The notes under the pieces are model-generated. The model worked only from the letters and a program-made list of their open reading frames with translations. It ran no database searches and was not told the origin of the DNA. From Pontibacter coccineus (GTDB lineage Bacteria; Bacteroidota; Bacteroidia; Cytophagales; Hymenobacteraceae), in assembly GCF_030546575.1 (NCBI RefSeq), contig NZ_JAUOTN010000005.1:124001-188000 (forward strand): a stretch of DNA of 64,000 bases. The letters are read 5' to 3'. Positions 1-8,863 of the stretch are shown piece after piece (position 1 is the first letter of the stretch; the number at the start of each line of letters is the position of its first letter). The translations under genes and the position numbers were made by a program.

Positions 1-1868
1 AGTGGCTGCGCAACGACAAGCAGATCCATTACACCGACACCACCTTCCGTGATGCGCACCAATCCCTGTTGGCGACGCGGATGCGCTCTTTCGACATGCT
101 CAAAATAGCCGAGGCCTACGCCAAGGACCACCCACAGATCTTCAGTATGGAGGTTTGGGGCGGTGCTACCTTCGACGTGTGCCTGCGCTTCCTGCACGAA
201 GACCCGTGGCGGAGACTGGCCGAATTGCGCGAGTCTATACCTAACATCTTGCTGCAAATGCTGATCCGTGGCTCGAACGGGGTAGGCTATAAGGCTTATC
301 CGGACAATCTGATCGAGTCATTTGTAGAGAAGTCGTGGGAGACGGGAGTGGATGTTTTCCGAATCTTTGACTCGCTCAACTGGATGAAGAGCATGGAGCC
401 CTGCATCAACTTCGTCCGCAAGCGTACGGGTGGTCTGGCCGAAGGCGCGATTTGCTATACCGGCGATATTCTTAACCCATCCAAAACTAAGTATACTTTA
501 GAGTATTACCTGCAACTGGCCAAGCAGTTGGAAGACGCCGGAGCGCACATCCTGGCCATCAAAGACATGGCCGGTCTACTCAAGCCATACGCCGCGCAGG
601 TGCTGGTAGAGGCGTTGCGCGACACCGTGAAACTGCCGATCCACCTGCACACGCACGACACGTCAGGGGTACAATCTGCCACCTACCTCAAAGCCATTGA
701 GGCGGGGGTGGATGTGGTGGACGTGGCCCTGGGTTCGATGTCGGGCCTTACCTCGCAGCCGAACTTTAACAGTATGGTGGAGGCCATGCGCTTCCAGGAG
801 CGGCACCGTGAGTTCGATCAGAAGAGCCTCAACCGCCACTCCAACTACTGGGAGACGGTGCGCGAGTACTACTATCCTTTTGAATCGGGGCTGAAGGCGG
901 GCACGGCCGAGGTATACCACCACGAAATTCCGGGCGGCCAGTACTCCAACCTTCGTCCGCAGGCCAATGCGCTTGGTCTGGGCGACAAGTGGGAACTTAT
1001 CAAAGATACCTTTGCCGATGTAAACCAGCTGTTTGGTGACCTGGTGAAGGTAACACCAAGCTCCAAAGTGGTGGGCGACATGGCGCTATACCTGGTGTCG
1101 AACGGCCTGACTACGGTGGATGTGTTGGAGCGCGGCGACCAGATCTCTTTCCCGGAATCGGTGCAGTCGCTGTTCCGCGGTGACCTGGGCCAGCCGGTGG
1201 GCGGTTTCCCGAAAAAGCTGCAGGCCATCGTGCTCAAAGACGAGCAACCCTACGACGGGCGTCCGAACGAGCACTTGGAGCCGATCGATCTGGAGGGTGA
1301 ATTCAAAGCCTTTCAGGAGAAGTTCGGGATGCACACCAAGTATACAGACTTCCTCTCGTACCAGCTTTACCCCAAGGTATACGAGGCCTATCACAAGCAC
1401 TACGAGCAGTACGGCAACGTCTCCAAAATCCCGACGCGCCTCTTTTTCTATGGCATGCAACAGGGCGAGGAGGCCATCATCGACATTGCCCGCGGCAAAT
1501 CCATCGTCATCAAGTACCAATCATTGGGCCACGTGGACGAGGACGGCATGCGTACCGTGTTCTTCAAACTCAACGGCCAGACCCGTAACATAGAAGTGCG
1601 CGACAAGTCGGTGAAAGTGGAGCGGGTGCAGCACCAGAAAGTGGACAAAGGCAATTCGAAACACATCGGGGCGCCGCTGCAGGGCCTGCTGTCGAAGATA
1701 CTGGTGGGGAAAGACCAGGAAGTGAAGAAAAACACGCCACTGTTTGTGATCGAAGCCATGAAGATGGAAACGACCATCACTGCTTCCGAAGCCACCAAGA
1801 TCGCCGACCTGCATTTGCCGGAAGGCTCGTTGGTGAATACGGATGATCTGGTAGTAAGCTTGACCTGA
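1..1868 (+). CDS. pyc: Pyruvate carboxylase, C-terminal part (5' end outside window)
   Basis: Biotin enzyme that carboxylates pyruvate to oxaloacetate (anaplerosis). The reading frame is open from base 3, so the gene begins upstream; only the carboxyltransferase and biotinyl parts (about 620 residues) are present, and the ATP-grasp biotin carboxylase half is missing. The visible start of the frame reads TDTTFRDAHQSLLATR, the metal-binding opening of the carboxyltransferase barrel, and the barrel continues with HLHTHDTSG. The C-terminus carries the biotin attachment motif EAMKMET with the target lysine codon at 1761-1763. Motifs and order are diagnostic of pyruvate carboxylase rather than oxaloacetate decarboxylase. 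A strong terminator follows. Confidence 0.96.
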   Translation, partial: WLRNDKQIHYTDTTFRDAHQSLLATRMRSFDMLKIAEAYAKDHPQIFSMEVWGGATFDVCLRFLHEDPWRRLAELRESIPNILLQMLIRGSNGVGYKAYPDNLIESFVEKSWETGVDVFRIFDSLNWMKSMEPCINFVRKRTGGLAEGAICYTGDILNPSKTKYTLEYYLQLAKQLEDAGAHILAIKDMAGLLKPYAAQVLVEALRDTVKLPIHLHTHDTSGVQSATYLKAIEAGVDVVDVALGSMSGLTSQPNFNSMVEAMRFQERHREFDQKSLNRHSNYWETVREYYYPFESGLKAGTAEVYHHEIPGGQYSNLRPQANALGLGDKWELIKDTFADVNQLFGDLVKVTPSSKVVGDMALYLVSNGLTTVDVLERGDQISFPESVQSLFRGDLGQPVGGFPKKLQAIVLKDEQPYDGRPNEHLEPIDLEGEFKAFQEKFGMHTKYTDFLSYQLYPKVYEAYHKHYEQYGNVSKIPTRLFFYGMQQGEEAIIDIARGKSIVIKYQSLGHVDEDGMRTVFFKLNGQTRNIEVRDKSVKVERVQHQKVDKGNSKHIGAPLQGLLSKILVGKDQEVKKNTPLFVIEAMKMETTITASEATKIADLHLPEGSLVNTDDLVVSLT

Positions 1869-1895
1869 CCCCAAGAGGTATAGGAAGGTATAGAA

Positions 1896-1936
1896 GAAAA
1901 GCCACCCAACCTGCAAAGGCGGTGGCTTTTCTTTTT
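1896..1936 (+). terminator. Rho-independent terminator after pyc
   Basis: Perfect 11-bp stem (1896-1906 with 1921-1931) made of GAAAAGCCACC and its complement, 14-nt loop, then a T run at 1932-1936. Two AGGTATAG octamers (1876 and 1886) lie just upstream of the stem. Confidence 0.85.
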
Positions 1937-2069
1937 GCTATCGTAAACCTTCGGACGTTATATCAAGTACGCTACAAGAGTCAAAAGAAAAACATTTCGC
2001 GGAAAAGGCGGTTTTATACTTGCAGATATGCTGCATGCATACTATTTTTGATTCATAGCGCAAAAGGTG

Positions 2070-2402
2070 CTATTCGTCTTCGTAATCGAGGCCCGCAAAC
2101 TTGTTATAGGCCTGTTGCAACTCGGCAAAGGCGTGCATGTTGCCTTCCTGGCGGCTGATCAGCATCCCTTTTTTATAGGTTTGCTCGGCTTTTTCAGACT
2201 GGCCAAGCTCTGCGTACAGACTGGCGGCATGGTAATACGTGCCTACGTAACGCTCGTGTTCGCCCAGCAGCTTTTCATAGTATTCCATGGCTTTTAGCGG
2301 CTCTGACTGACGCAGTTCGGTGGCAATCGCGTAGATGGTGAAAGGTTCGTTTGGGTCTTCTTTTAAGAACTGGAAGAGTTGCAGTAATCTATTTTGAGAC
2401 AT
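2070..2402 (-). CDS. Small tetratricopeptide-repeat protein
   Basis: A 110-residue, all-helical soluble protein with no signal peptide. Residues about 20-95 contain two to three TPR-like helix pairs, with the pattern A-x-x-Y-Y-x-x-L around residues 38-45 and Y-x-x-A-x-L-Y-x-x-L-G-x-x-x-x-A around 56-72. TPR proteins act as protein-protein adaptors, so no specific role can be assigned. It is divergent from etfB, with the two starts only 67 bp apart, so the promoters must overlap in that gap. A single-gene transcript is likely, because the pyc terminator lies downstream on the other strand. Confidence 0.8.
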   Translation of the reverse strand: MSQNRLLQLFQFLKEDPNEPFTIYAIATELRQSEPLKAMEYYEKLLGEHERYVGTYYHAASLYAELGQSEKAEQTYKKGMLISRQEGNMHAFAELQQAYNKFAGLDYEDE

Positions 2403-2469
2403 TTCTATTTGGCTATATTTTAACTAACTTCGCATCAAATTTAACTTTTAAAGCTAACTATTTTATCAT

Positions 2470-3210
2470 ATGAAAATATTAGTTTGCATCAGTAACGTTC
2501 CGGATACCACATCCAAAATCAACTTTACTGGAGATAACAAAGAGTTCGACAAGAACGGGGTGCAGTTCGTAATCAACCCTTGGGATGAATACGCGCTAAC
2601 CCGCGCCATTGAGCTGAAAGAAGCCAAAGGCGGCAGCGTAACCGTGCTGAACGTAGGCGAAGCCGACGCTGAGCCGAACATCCGCAAGGCACTGGCTATT
2701 GGCGCCGACGACGCCATCCGCGTGAACGCACACCCGAAAGACGCTTATTTCGTGGCGCAGCAGATTACTGCCATCGCCAAAGAGGGCGGTTATGATATGA
2801 TTTTGATGGGCAAAGAGTCCATCGATTACAACGGCTTCCAGGTACACAACATGGTAGGCGAGATGATGGGCATCCCATCAGTAACGCCAGCCTTTAAACT
2901 GGACATGGTGGACGACAGCACAGCCCGCCTGGAGCGTGAGATAGAGGGCGGTAAGGAAGTGGTGGAAGTGAAGCTGCCTTTCGTAGCCAGCGCCCAGCAG
3001 CCCATGTGCGAGCCCCGCATCCCGAACATGCGCGGTATCATGACGGCCCGCACCAAGCCGCTGAAAGTAGTGGAGCCCGCAGGCGCTGAAGCCAAGTCGG
3101 AGTACGTGCACTACAGCAAGCCTGAGAAAAAGAGCGGCGTGAAAATGATTGATGCAGAAAACGCCGGCGAAGTGATTAAACTATTGAGAAACGAAGCTAA
3201 AGTACTGTAA
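2470..3210 (+). CDS. etfB: Electron transfer flavoprotein beta subunit
   Basis: Small subunit of the soluble FAD/AMP heterodimer that takes electrons from acyl-CoA and other dehydrogenases and passes them to the quinone pool. The 246 residues match the usual family length. The N-terminus MKILVCISNVPD, the segment INPWDEYALTRAIELKE, and the ADDAIRV and GKESIDYN regions are typical of the AMP-binding EtfB fold. The start is the ATG at 2470, preceded by an AT-rich leader without a Shine-Dalgarno sequence, as expected in Bacteroidota. It is followed by etfA after one base, so the two are co-transcribed. Confidence 0.96.
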   Translation: MKILVCISNVPDTTSKINFTGDNKEFDKNGVQFVINPWDEYALTRAIELKEAKGGSVTVLNVGEADAEPNIRKALAIGADDAIRVNAHPKDAYFVAQQITAIAKEGGYDMILMGKESIDYNGFQVHNMVGEMMGIPSVTPAFKLDMVDDSTARLEREIEGGKEVVEVKLPFVASAQQPMCEPRIPNMRGIMTARTKPLKVVEPAGAEAKSEYVHYSKPEKKSGVKMIDAENAGEVIKLLRNEAKVL

Positions 3211-3211
3211 T

Positions 3212-4192
3212 ATGTCTGTATTAGTATTTGTAGAAGGTCTGAACGGAGAGATCAAAAAATCCTCCCTGGAGGCGGCGACCTATGGCAGCCAGGTGGCTCA
3301 GGCCATGGGCACCTCCGCAACAGCCGTAGCCATCGGCGACGTAAACGAAGCTGCGCTGGCCAAATTAGGCGAGCAGGGCATCAGCAAAGTATTGTATGAC
3401 TCGGATGACCGTCTGAAGCAGTTCGTAGCGGACGCTTACGTGAAAGTGATCGCGAAGGCAGCCCAGCAGGAAAGCGCCAAAGTACTGGTGTTCTCCAACT
3501 CCAACATCGGTGCCGCGGTAGGCTCCAAACTGGCCGTTCGACTGAATGGCTCGCTGGCCACCAACGTAACCGAACTTCCGAAGATGGACGGTGGCAACTT
3601 CATAGTGACACGCGGTGTGTTCTCCGGCAAAGCTTTTGCTGACGTGAACCTGACGTCCGATGTGAAGATCATCGCCGTAAAGAAAAACAGCACCGACATC
3701 GTCAGCAACGCCGGCAACACGGCTACGGTAGAGAAGCTTTCCGCTGACCTGGCGGACGCTGATTTTGCTGCTGCTCCTAAGGAGACCGTGATGCAGGATA
3801 CTTCAAGCGGCGTGCTGCTGCAGGAGGCCGAGATCGTGGTGTCTGGCGGACGTGGTATGAAAGGTCCTGAGAACTGGCACCTGATCGAGGAGCTTGCCAA
3901 GGAACTGGGTGCGGCGACGGCCTGCTCCAAGCCTGTTTCCGACATTGGCTGGCGCCCTCACCACGAGCACGTAGGCCAGACCGGTATCACCGTGAGCCCT
4001 AACTTGTACATCGCGGCTGGCATCTCTGGTGCCATTCAGCACCTGGCGGGGGTTAACTCTTCTAAAGTGATTGTCGTTATTAATAAGGATCCGGAAGCGC
4101 CGTTCTTCAAAGCCGCTGATTATGGCATAGTTGGCGATGCGCTCGAGGTGCTTCCTAAATTGATAGAAGCTGCCAAAGCTTTAGACAAATAG
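3212..4192 (+). CDS. etfA: Electron transfer flavoprotein alpha subunit
   Basis: Large, FAD-binding subunit of electron transfer flavoprotein. It has 326 residues, the usual length. The C-terminal FAD domain is intact: SGGRG at 211-215, GQTG at 255-258, GISGAIQH at 270-277 and DYGIVGD at 303-309. The start codon lies one base after the etfB stop, the usual translational coupling for this pair. The next gene (BFN family) begins 19 bases downstream with no terminator between, so all three may share a message. Confidence 0.97.
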   Translation: MSVLVFVEGLNGEIKKSSLEAATYGSQVAQAMGTSATAVAIGDVNEAALAKLGEQGISKVLYDSDDRLKQFVADAYVKVIAKAAQQESAKVLVFSNSNIGAAVGSKLAVRLNGSLATNVTELPKMDGGNFIVTRGVFSGKAFADVNLTSDVKIIAVKKNSTDIVSNAGNTATVEKLSADLADADFAAAPKETVMQDTSSGVLLQEAEIVVSGGRGMKGPENWHLIEELAKELGAATACSKPVSDIGWRPHHEHVGQTGITVSPNLYIAAGISGAIQHLAGVNSSKVIVVINKDPEAPFFKAADYGIVGDALEVLPKLIEAAKALDK

Positions 4193-4211
4193 ACTTAAGA
4201 AGAGCTTAATT

Positions 4212-4811
4212 GTGAAAAAAATACAGCTAGAGATACTCGGGCTCTCCTCGAGCCAGTCACAGACGGGATCGTTTGCACTGGTGCTTGGCGAGCGTGATGG
4301 AAACCGCAGACTACCGATCATCATCGGTATGTTCGAGGCGCAGTCCATCGCCATACAGATAGAAAAAATCAACCCAAACCGTCCGCTCACGCACGATCTG
4401 TTCAAGACCTTTGCCGAGCAAATGAGCGTGAACATCACTGAGATTCTGATCTCTGACCTGAAGGAAGGCGTGTTCTATTCCAAGATCATGTGCACCGACG
4501 GCGAGAAGGAGTTCGAACTGGACGCGCGCCCGTCCGATGCCATTGCGATCGGCCTGCGCTTCGGGGTGCCTATCTACACGGTGGAAAGTGTGCTGTCAGA
4601 AGCTGGCATTATTTTGAGCGATCTGGAAGAGGAGGAGGACGAGAATGAAGAGATGGCTGTGAAAAGCACCACCTCAGCGTCTTCAAGTACGAAAGAGCCG
4701 CTCAATCAGACATCCGTGGAGGACCTGAACAAAATGCTCAACGAGGCTCTTGAGAAAGAGGACTACGAGCGTGCTGCCAAGATCCGGGACGAGTTGAACA
4801 AGCGAAACTAG
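4212..4811 (+). CDS. BFN-domain (DUF151) protein with C-terminal UVR motif
   Basis: A 199-residue soluble protein. Residues 1-138 form a bifunctional-nuclease (BFN/DUF151) domain, recognisable by LPIIIGMFEAQSIA at 34-47 and RPSDAIAIGLRFGVPIY at 106-122. An acidic, Ser/Thr-rich linker (about 139-165) leads to a UVR motif (168-199) like the UvrB/UvrC interaction helix pair. BFN proteins have been linked to RNA/DNA cleavage and stress responses, but the role in Bacteroidota is not established. The start is GTG at 4212, since no upstream ATG gives the conserved N-terminus. It probably rides on the etf transcript and ends at a strong terminator. Confidence 0.88.
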   Translation: MKKIQLEILGLSSSQSQTGSFALVLGERDGNRRLPIIIGMFEAQSIAIQIEKINPNRPLTHDLFKTFAEQMSVNITEILISDLKEGVFYSKIMCTDGEKEFELDARPSDAIAIGLRFGVPIYTVESVLSEAGIILSDLEEEEDENEEMAVKSTTSASSSTKEPLNQTSVEDLNKMLNEALEKEDYERAAKIRDELNKRN

Positions 4812-4831
4812 CATAACATACGCTATACTTT

Positions 4832-4865
4832 AAAAGTCCTGCCCCTAATAGGGCGGGACTTTTTG
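4832..4865 (+). terminator. Rho-independent terminator after etfBA-bfn
   Basis: Stem AGTCCTGCCC (4835-4844) pairs with GGGCGGGACT (4851-4860) with one G-T wobble, extended by A-T pairs, with loop CTAATA, followed by TTTTGTTTT. Confidence 0.85.
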
Positions 4866-4912
4866 TTTTAAAAGATATTCGCGTTACTTTTGGCCAAATT
4901 TTTTCAGCCTGT

Positions 4913-6214
4913 ATGTTTGATATTTTTCGGGGTGGGATAGGACTATTAGTTCTGTTATCCATCGGCTTTTTGTTTTCCAAAAACAGAAAATCAATTGACT
5001 GGAAGCTGGTAGCCTACGGTGTGTTCCTCCAACTGCTGTTTGGTGTACTGGTGACACAGGTGCCATTGGTAGCCGATGCATTTGCTTTTGTGAGCAAGGC
5101 CTTCGTCAAGCTTCTGAGTTTCTCAAACGATGGCGCCAAATTCCTGTTCGGCAACCTCGCCGACCCTTCTCAAAACGCTGGCCTGGGCTTCATCTTCGCC
5201 TTCAACGTTTTGCCGACCATCATTTTCTTCTCGGCCGTCTCCTCAGGGCTCTATTATCTGGGAGTTCTTCAGAAAATTGTATTTGGCATTGCCTGGGTCA
5301 TGTCAAAGGGTATGCGCCTTTCAGGGGCTGAAAGCCTCTCAGCCGCCGGCAATATTTTTATGGGCCAGACGGAAGCTCCGCTGCTGGTACGTCCGTTCAT
5401 AAGCCGCATGACGCGCTCTGAGCTGATGTGCCTGATGACAGGCGGTATGGCGACGCTGGCCGGTGGCGTACTGGCCGCCTATGTGTCCTTTCTGGGGGGC
5501 GATGACCCTGCGCAACAAGCCATATTCGCAGCGCACCTGCTCACGGCCTCCATTATGAATGCCCCGGCTGCTATTGTAATGTCCAAAATGCTTGTTCCCG
5601 AAACCGATACGGAGCAGATAAATACGCGCCTTGAGGTAAATGAGGAACAGCTGGGCGTAAACCTTATTGATGCCATCTCCAAGGGAGCTGCCGATGGTCT
5701 GCGGCTCGCTGCCAACGTGGGTGGTATGCTGCTTGCCTTTATCGCAGTTATAGCCTTGCTCAACTATGTACTACTTAAGCTGGGAGGCGTGACAGGGTTA
5801 AATGACTTTGTCGTGGCCAGCACAAACGGAAGCTTCAGCGGGTTCTCGTTCCAATACATACTCGGGCAGATTTTCCGGATCTTCGCCTTTATTATGGGTG
5901 TTGCGTGGGAAGACACCCTGCAGGTGGGTAGCTTGCTGGGGCAGAAAACGGCCGTGAACGAGTTTGTGGCCTACCTGGACCTTGCCAACATGAAGGAGGC
6001 GGGCACTCTTTCTGCCAAGTCTATCGTGATGGCAACCTACGCGCTCTGCGGGTTCTCCAACTTCAGTTCCATTGCCATTCAGGTGGGTGGCATAGGTGGC
6101 ATGGCGCCTAATCAGCAGGCCAATATCTCCAGATTAGGATTACTGTCCCTGTTAGGTGCCTCCGTGGCCTGTATGATGTCAGCAACGGTGGCTGGCATGC
6201 TCTACAGCCTGTAA
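4913..6214 (+). CDS. Concentrative nucleoside transporter (CNT/NupC family)
   Basis: A 433-residue inner-membrane protein with about ten hydrophobic segments that imports nucleosides with Na+ or H+. CNT signatures are present in order: GQTEAPLL (151-158), a central NAPAAIVMSK hairpin, TAVNEFVAY, and the C-terminal ALCGFSNFSSIAIQVGGIGG segment. The ATG at 4913 gives the family N-terminus (MFDIFRGGIGLLVLLSIGFL) with no leader. It stands alone between two terminators, so it is likely a single-gene unit. It may supply nucleosides to salvage enzymes such as dCTP deaminase, GMP synthase and guanine deaminase elsewhere in the window, but this is only a metabolic link. Confidence 0.93.
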   Translation: MFDIFRGGIGLLVLLSIGFLFSKNRKSIDWKLVAYGVFLQLLFGVLVTQVPLVADAFAFVSKAFVKLLSFSNDGAKFLFGNLADPSQNAGLGFIFAFNVLPTIIFFSAVSSGLYYLGVLQKIVFGIAWVMSKGMRLSGAESLSAAGNIFMGQTEAPLLVRPFISRMTRSELMCLMTGGMATLAGGVLAAYVSFLGGDDPAQQAIFAAHLLTASIMNAPAAIVMSKMLVPETDTEQINTRLEVNEEQLGVNLIDAISKGAADGLRLAANVGGMLLAFIAVIALLNYVLLKLGGVTGLNDFVVASTNGSFSGFSFQYILGQIFRIFAFIMGVAWEDTLQVGSLLGQKTAVNEFVAYLDLANMKEAGTLSAKSIVMATYALCGFSNFSSIAIQVGGIGGMAPNQQANISRLGLLSLLGASVACMMSATVAGMLYSL

Positions 6215-6230
6215 GCATACCAGAGTGCTC

Positions 6231-6274
6231 ACAAAAAAGGCTCCCGCTATACCTGAGCGGGAGCCTTTTTTGTG
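6231..6274. terminator. Bidirectional terminator between convergent genes
   Basis: Perfect 18-bp stem: ACAAAAAAGGCTCCCGCT (6231-6248) and its complement (6256-6273), with loop ATACCTG. A run of A on one side and T on the other makes it work in both directions, for the CNT gene and for mlaF. The 8-mer CTATACCT overlaps the stem-loop junction. Confidence 0.92.
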
Positions 6275-6306
6275 CTTGACAGGTATAACTGTACCCTCGT
6301 TTATGC

Positions 6307-7221
6307 CTATGCTTTATGATTGCCAGGTTGGGTAGTAGCGGCAGGGCCTTCTGGCTTTCTGATTGGTGGCTCTTCCTGCGTTTCTACCGCTTCTTCAGGC
6401 GAAGCCGGCGTATGATTCTCCGACTCGTGCCTGCGTTCCTCTTCTTCCCGTTCTTCCTCGCGCTCTTCCTCTTCCACTTTTTTGGCGTCGCGCATCAGGC
6501 GGTTGGCAAAGATAAAGTCGTTGAGCTCTTTGATGTCGGTGTCCATGATCTCATCTCGGTTGCCTTCCCAAAGTTTCTTGCCTTCGTAGAGGAAAAAGAT
6601 CTTGTCACCGATCTCGATCACCGAGTTCATGTCGTGCGTCACGATGATGGTGGTGATGTTGTACTCCTCGGTAATCTCTTTGATCAGCTCGTCGATTTTG
6701 AGGGCCGTTTGCGGGTCGAGGCCTGAGTTGGGTTCGTCGCAGAATAGGTAGGTACAGTTTGGGGCGATGGCGCGGGCTATACCTACGCGCTTCTTCATAC
6801 CACCGCTTATCTCAGATGACATTTTCTTGTTCGCCCCTTCCAATCCAACACGCCGCAAACAGAAGTCTACACGCTCCCTGCGCTCCTCCTTGCTCATTTC
6901 GGTAAGCATTCTGAGCGGAAATTCCACATTCTCCTCCACCGTCATGGAGTCAAAGAGCGCCGAGCCCTGGAAGAGCATGCCGATCTTGCGGCGGATCTCC
7001 TGGCGGATGTCGAGCTTGTTGTTGGTGAAGTACGTGCCGTCGAAAGTCACGCTGCCCAGGTCAGGCTTGATGAGGCCGACAATGCACTTGAGCAGCACGC
7101 TTTTACCGGTACCGCTGGCTCCGAGTAGCAGGTTGGTTTTGCCAGTCTCGAAGACACCGCTCACACCGTCGAGCACCTTCTTGTCGCCAAAAGCTTTATG
7201 TATGTTGTGTATTTCAATCAT
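6307..7221 (-). CDS. mlaF: MlaF-type ABC transporter ATP-binding protein with acidic tail
   Basis: ATPase of a lipid (phospholipid asymmetry/Mce-type) ABC transporter at the inner membrane. Walker A is GASGTGKS (34-41), the signature SGGMKKR (139-145), Walker B and D-loop LFCDEPNSGLDP (159-170), and the switch His is H196. The SGGMxKRV signature and the following MlaE-type permease gene point to the MlaFEDB family. Residues about 248-304 are an unusual extension: a run of Glu/Arg followed by a Pro/Glu-rich, probably disordered tail, making the protein about 55 residues longer than the compact ATPase. No mce/mlaD gene is seen next to it. Confidence 0.9.
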   Translation of the reverse strand: MIEIHNIHKAFGDKKVLDGVSGVFETGKTNLLLGASGTGKSVLLKCIVGLIKPDLGSVTFDGTYFTNNKLDIRQEIRRKIGMLFQGSALFDSMTVEENVEFPLRMLTEMSKEERRERVDFCLRRVGLEGANKKMSSEISGGMKKRVGIARAIAPNCTYLFCDEPNSGLDPQTALKIDELIKEITEEYNITTIIVTHDMNSVIEIGDKIFFLYEGKKLWEGNRDEIMDTDIKELNDFIFANRLMRDAKKVEEEEREEEREEEERRHESENHTPASPEEAVETQEEPPIRKPEGPAATTQPGNHKA

Positions 7222-7252
7222 GTGTTTTCAAAAAAAGATAAAGCGTGCTGGC

Positions 7253-7984
7253 TTAGAGCAGGACGTAGGCGAGCACAAAGTCACCGATCAGGATGGCGAT
7301 TACGCTGTTGGTCACGGCAGCCGTACTGGCTGCGCCCACCTCTAAAGCCCCTCCTGAGGTATGGTAGCCTGTGAAAGAGGAGATGGAGGAGATCAGGAAG
7401 GCAAACACCACCGATTTGATCAGAGCAAAAACAATGTTGTAAGGTATAAACTGGTCGCGTATGCCGGTGATGTACTCCTGTGGCGTCAGCTCACCTGATA
7501 GTGTTCCGGCCAGGTAGCCGCCCAGTATCGAGAGGAACATGGCCAGGATGACCAGCATCGGGAAAACAAGGATGGCGGCCACCACTTTTGGCAACACCAG
7601 GTATGAGGCCGAGTTGATGCCCATTACCTCCAGCGCGTCCACTTGTTCAGTAATCTGCATCGTTCCCAGACCGCCGGCAATGCTCGAGCCCACTTTGCCC
7701 GCCAGCACGATGGAGGTGATGGTAGGGGCCAGTTCTAGGATCGTCATTTCGCGCACCATGAAACCGATGGTGGATCGTGGGATGAAAGCGTTGTCGAGGT
7801 TATAGGCGACCTGCACACAGGTAACCGCACCAATGAAGGTGGAAACAATGGCAACGATTAAGATAGAGTTGATGCCGATCAGGATAGCCTCGTCAATAGT
7901 GCGGCCAAACAGGATGCGGGTCGACTCTTTACGGGTGAAAAGGCTTTGCATGAACAGCAGGTATTTCCCAAAGGATTGTAGCAT
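7253..7984 (-). CDS. mlaE: MlaE-type ABC transporter permease
   Basis: A 243-residue integral membrane protein of the MlaE/permease family, with five to six hydrophobic segments. The family region FMVREMTILELAPTITSIVLAG is followed by GKVGSSIAGGLGTM and a segment EQVDALEVMGI, which is the conserved cytoplasmic coupling helix. It lies directly upstream of mlaF on the same strand (31 bases between), so the two form an operon mlaE-mlaF. The pair would move phospholipid between the inner and outer membrane. The substrate-binding MlaD partner must be encoded elsewhere. Confidence 0.92.
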   Translation of the reverse strand: MLQSFGKYLLFMQSLFTRKESTRILFGRTIDEAILIGINSILIVAIVSTFIGAVTCVQVAYNLDNAFIPRSTIGFMVREMTILELAPTITSIVLAGKVGSSIAGGLGTMQITEQVDALEVMGINSASYLVLPKVVAAILVFPMLVILAMFLSILGGYLAGTLSGELTPQEYITGIRDQFIPYNIVFALIKSVVFAFLISSISSFTGYHTSGGALEVGAASTAAVTNSVIAILIGDFVLAYVLL

Positions 7985-8027
7985 ACAGGCGATACGTGTT
8001 AAACAAGGTATTAAACGTGTTTCTAAA

Positions 8028-8035
8028 CAAAAATA
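8028..8035 (-). promoter_or_regulatory. Candidate -7 element for mlaEF
   Basis: On the minus strand the sequence TATTTTTG fits the Bacteroidota -7 consensus TAnnTTTG about 45 bases upstream of the mlaE start. No clear -33 TTTG was found, so support is partial. Confidence 0.35.
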
Positions 8036-8100
8036 CTGTTTAAATGCCTATATTACGGTTAAATTTCGAAAACGTATTATCTTAAAGCTATATAGAGCAC

Positions 8101-8808
8101 ATGCAGCAGTATATTTTGGTGACAGGTGGCACAAAGGGCATTGGCCGGGCCGTGATCGAGCAATTCGCAAAAGCAGGCTTCCACATCATCACCTGTTCCC
8201 GGAACGAGAAAGACCTGAAAAAGCTGAAACTGGAGATAGAGGAGCGCTATACCTTTTCCAAAGTATTTTACCAGGAAGCTGACCTGAGCGATATGGGCTC
8301 GCTGAAAAACTTCATCGCCTATGTGAAAGGCCTCAAGGTCCGTATAGAGGTGATCGTCAACAACAGCGGCCTGTTTATACCTGGCAAAGTGCACGAGGAG
8401 GACGATGCTGCGCTGCCGATGATGATCAACACCAACCTGTACAGTGCTTACTACATCACCAAGGCCTTTGTGCTGGATATGAAAAAGCGCAGGAGCGGAC
8501 ATATCTTCAACATGTGCTCCACGGCCAGCATCACACCCTATACCAACGGCGGTTCATACTGTATCTCCAAATATGCTTTGCTGGGCATGTCTAAAGTGCT
8601 TCGTGAGGAAATGAAAGAGCACGGGGTGCGTGTAACAGCCATTCTACCGGGCGCCACGCTGACGGCCAGTTGGGAAGGCGTGGACCTGCCGCCGGAGCGC
8701 TTCATGCGGGCCGACGATGTGGCCATGGCGATTTACGGTGCCTATACCATGTCGCCTAATAGTGTGGTGGAAGAAATCCTGATCCGGCCGCAGTTGGGAG
8801 ATTTATAA
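8101..8808 (+). CDS. SDR-family oxidoreductase
   Basis: A 235-residue classical short-chain dehydrogenase with a Rossmann fold. The nucleotide motif GGTKGIG is at 9-15, NNSG (variant of NNAG) at 87-90, and the catalytic Ser/Tyr/Lys set is S140, Y153 and K157. The residue after the second beta strand is Ser (TCSRN), which favours NADP(H), though this is only indicative. Substrate is unknown. A second SDR follows about 170 bases downstream on the same strand; the two are clearly different proteins and not a recent duplication. Confidence 0.88.
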   Translation: MQQYILVTGGTKGIGRAVIEQFAKAGFHIITCSRNEKDLKKLKLEIEERYTFSKVFYQEADLSDMGSLKNFIAYVKGLKVRIEVIVNNSGLFIPGKVHEEDDAALPMMINTNLYSAYYITKAFVLDMKKRRSGHIFNMCSTASITPYTNGGSYCISKYALLGMSKVLREEMKEHGVRVTAILPGATLTASWEGVDLPPERFMRADDVAMAIYGAYTMSPNSVVEEILIRPQLGDL

Positions 8809-8863
8809 GTTAGAGAGTTGAGAAGTTAAAAAGGTAGAAAGTTAAACAATGTGATTTGTAGGC

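Noticed and set aside
1922..2297. Two short plus-strand open frames after the pyc terminator
   Set aside because: They start within the terminator T tract or lie antisense to the TPR gene, and have no protein features.
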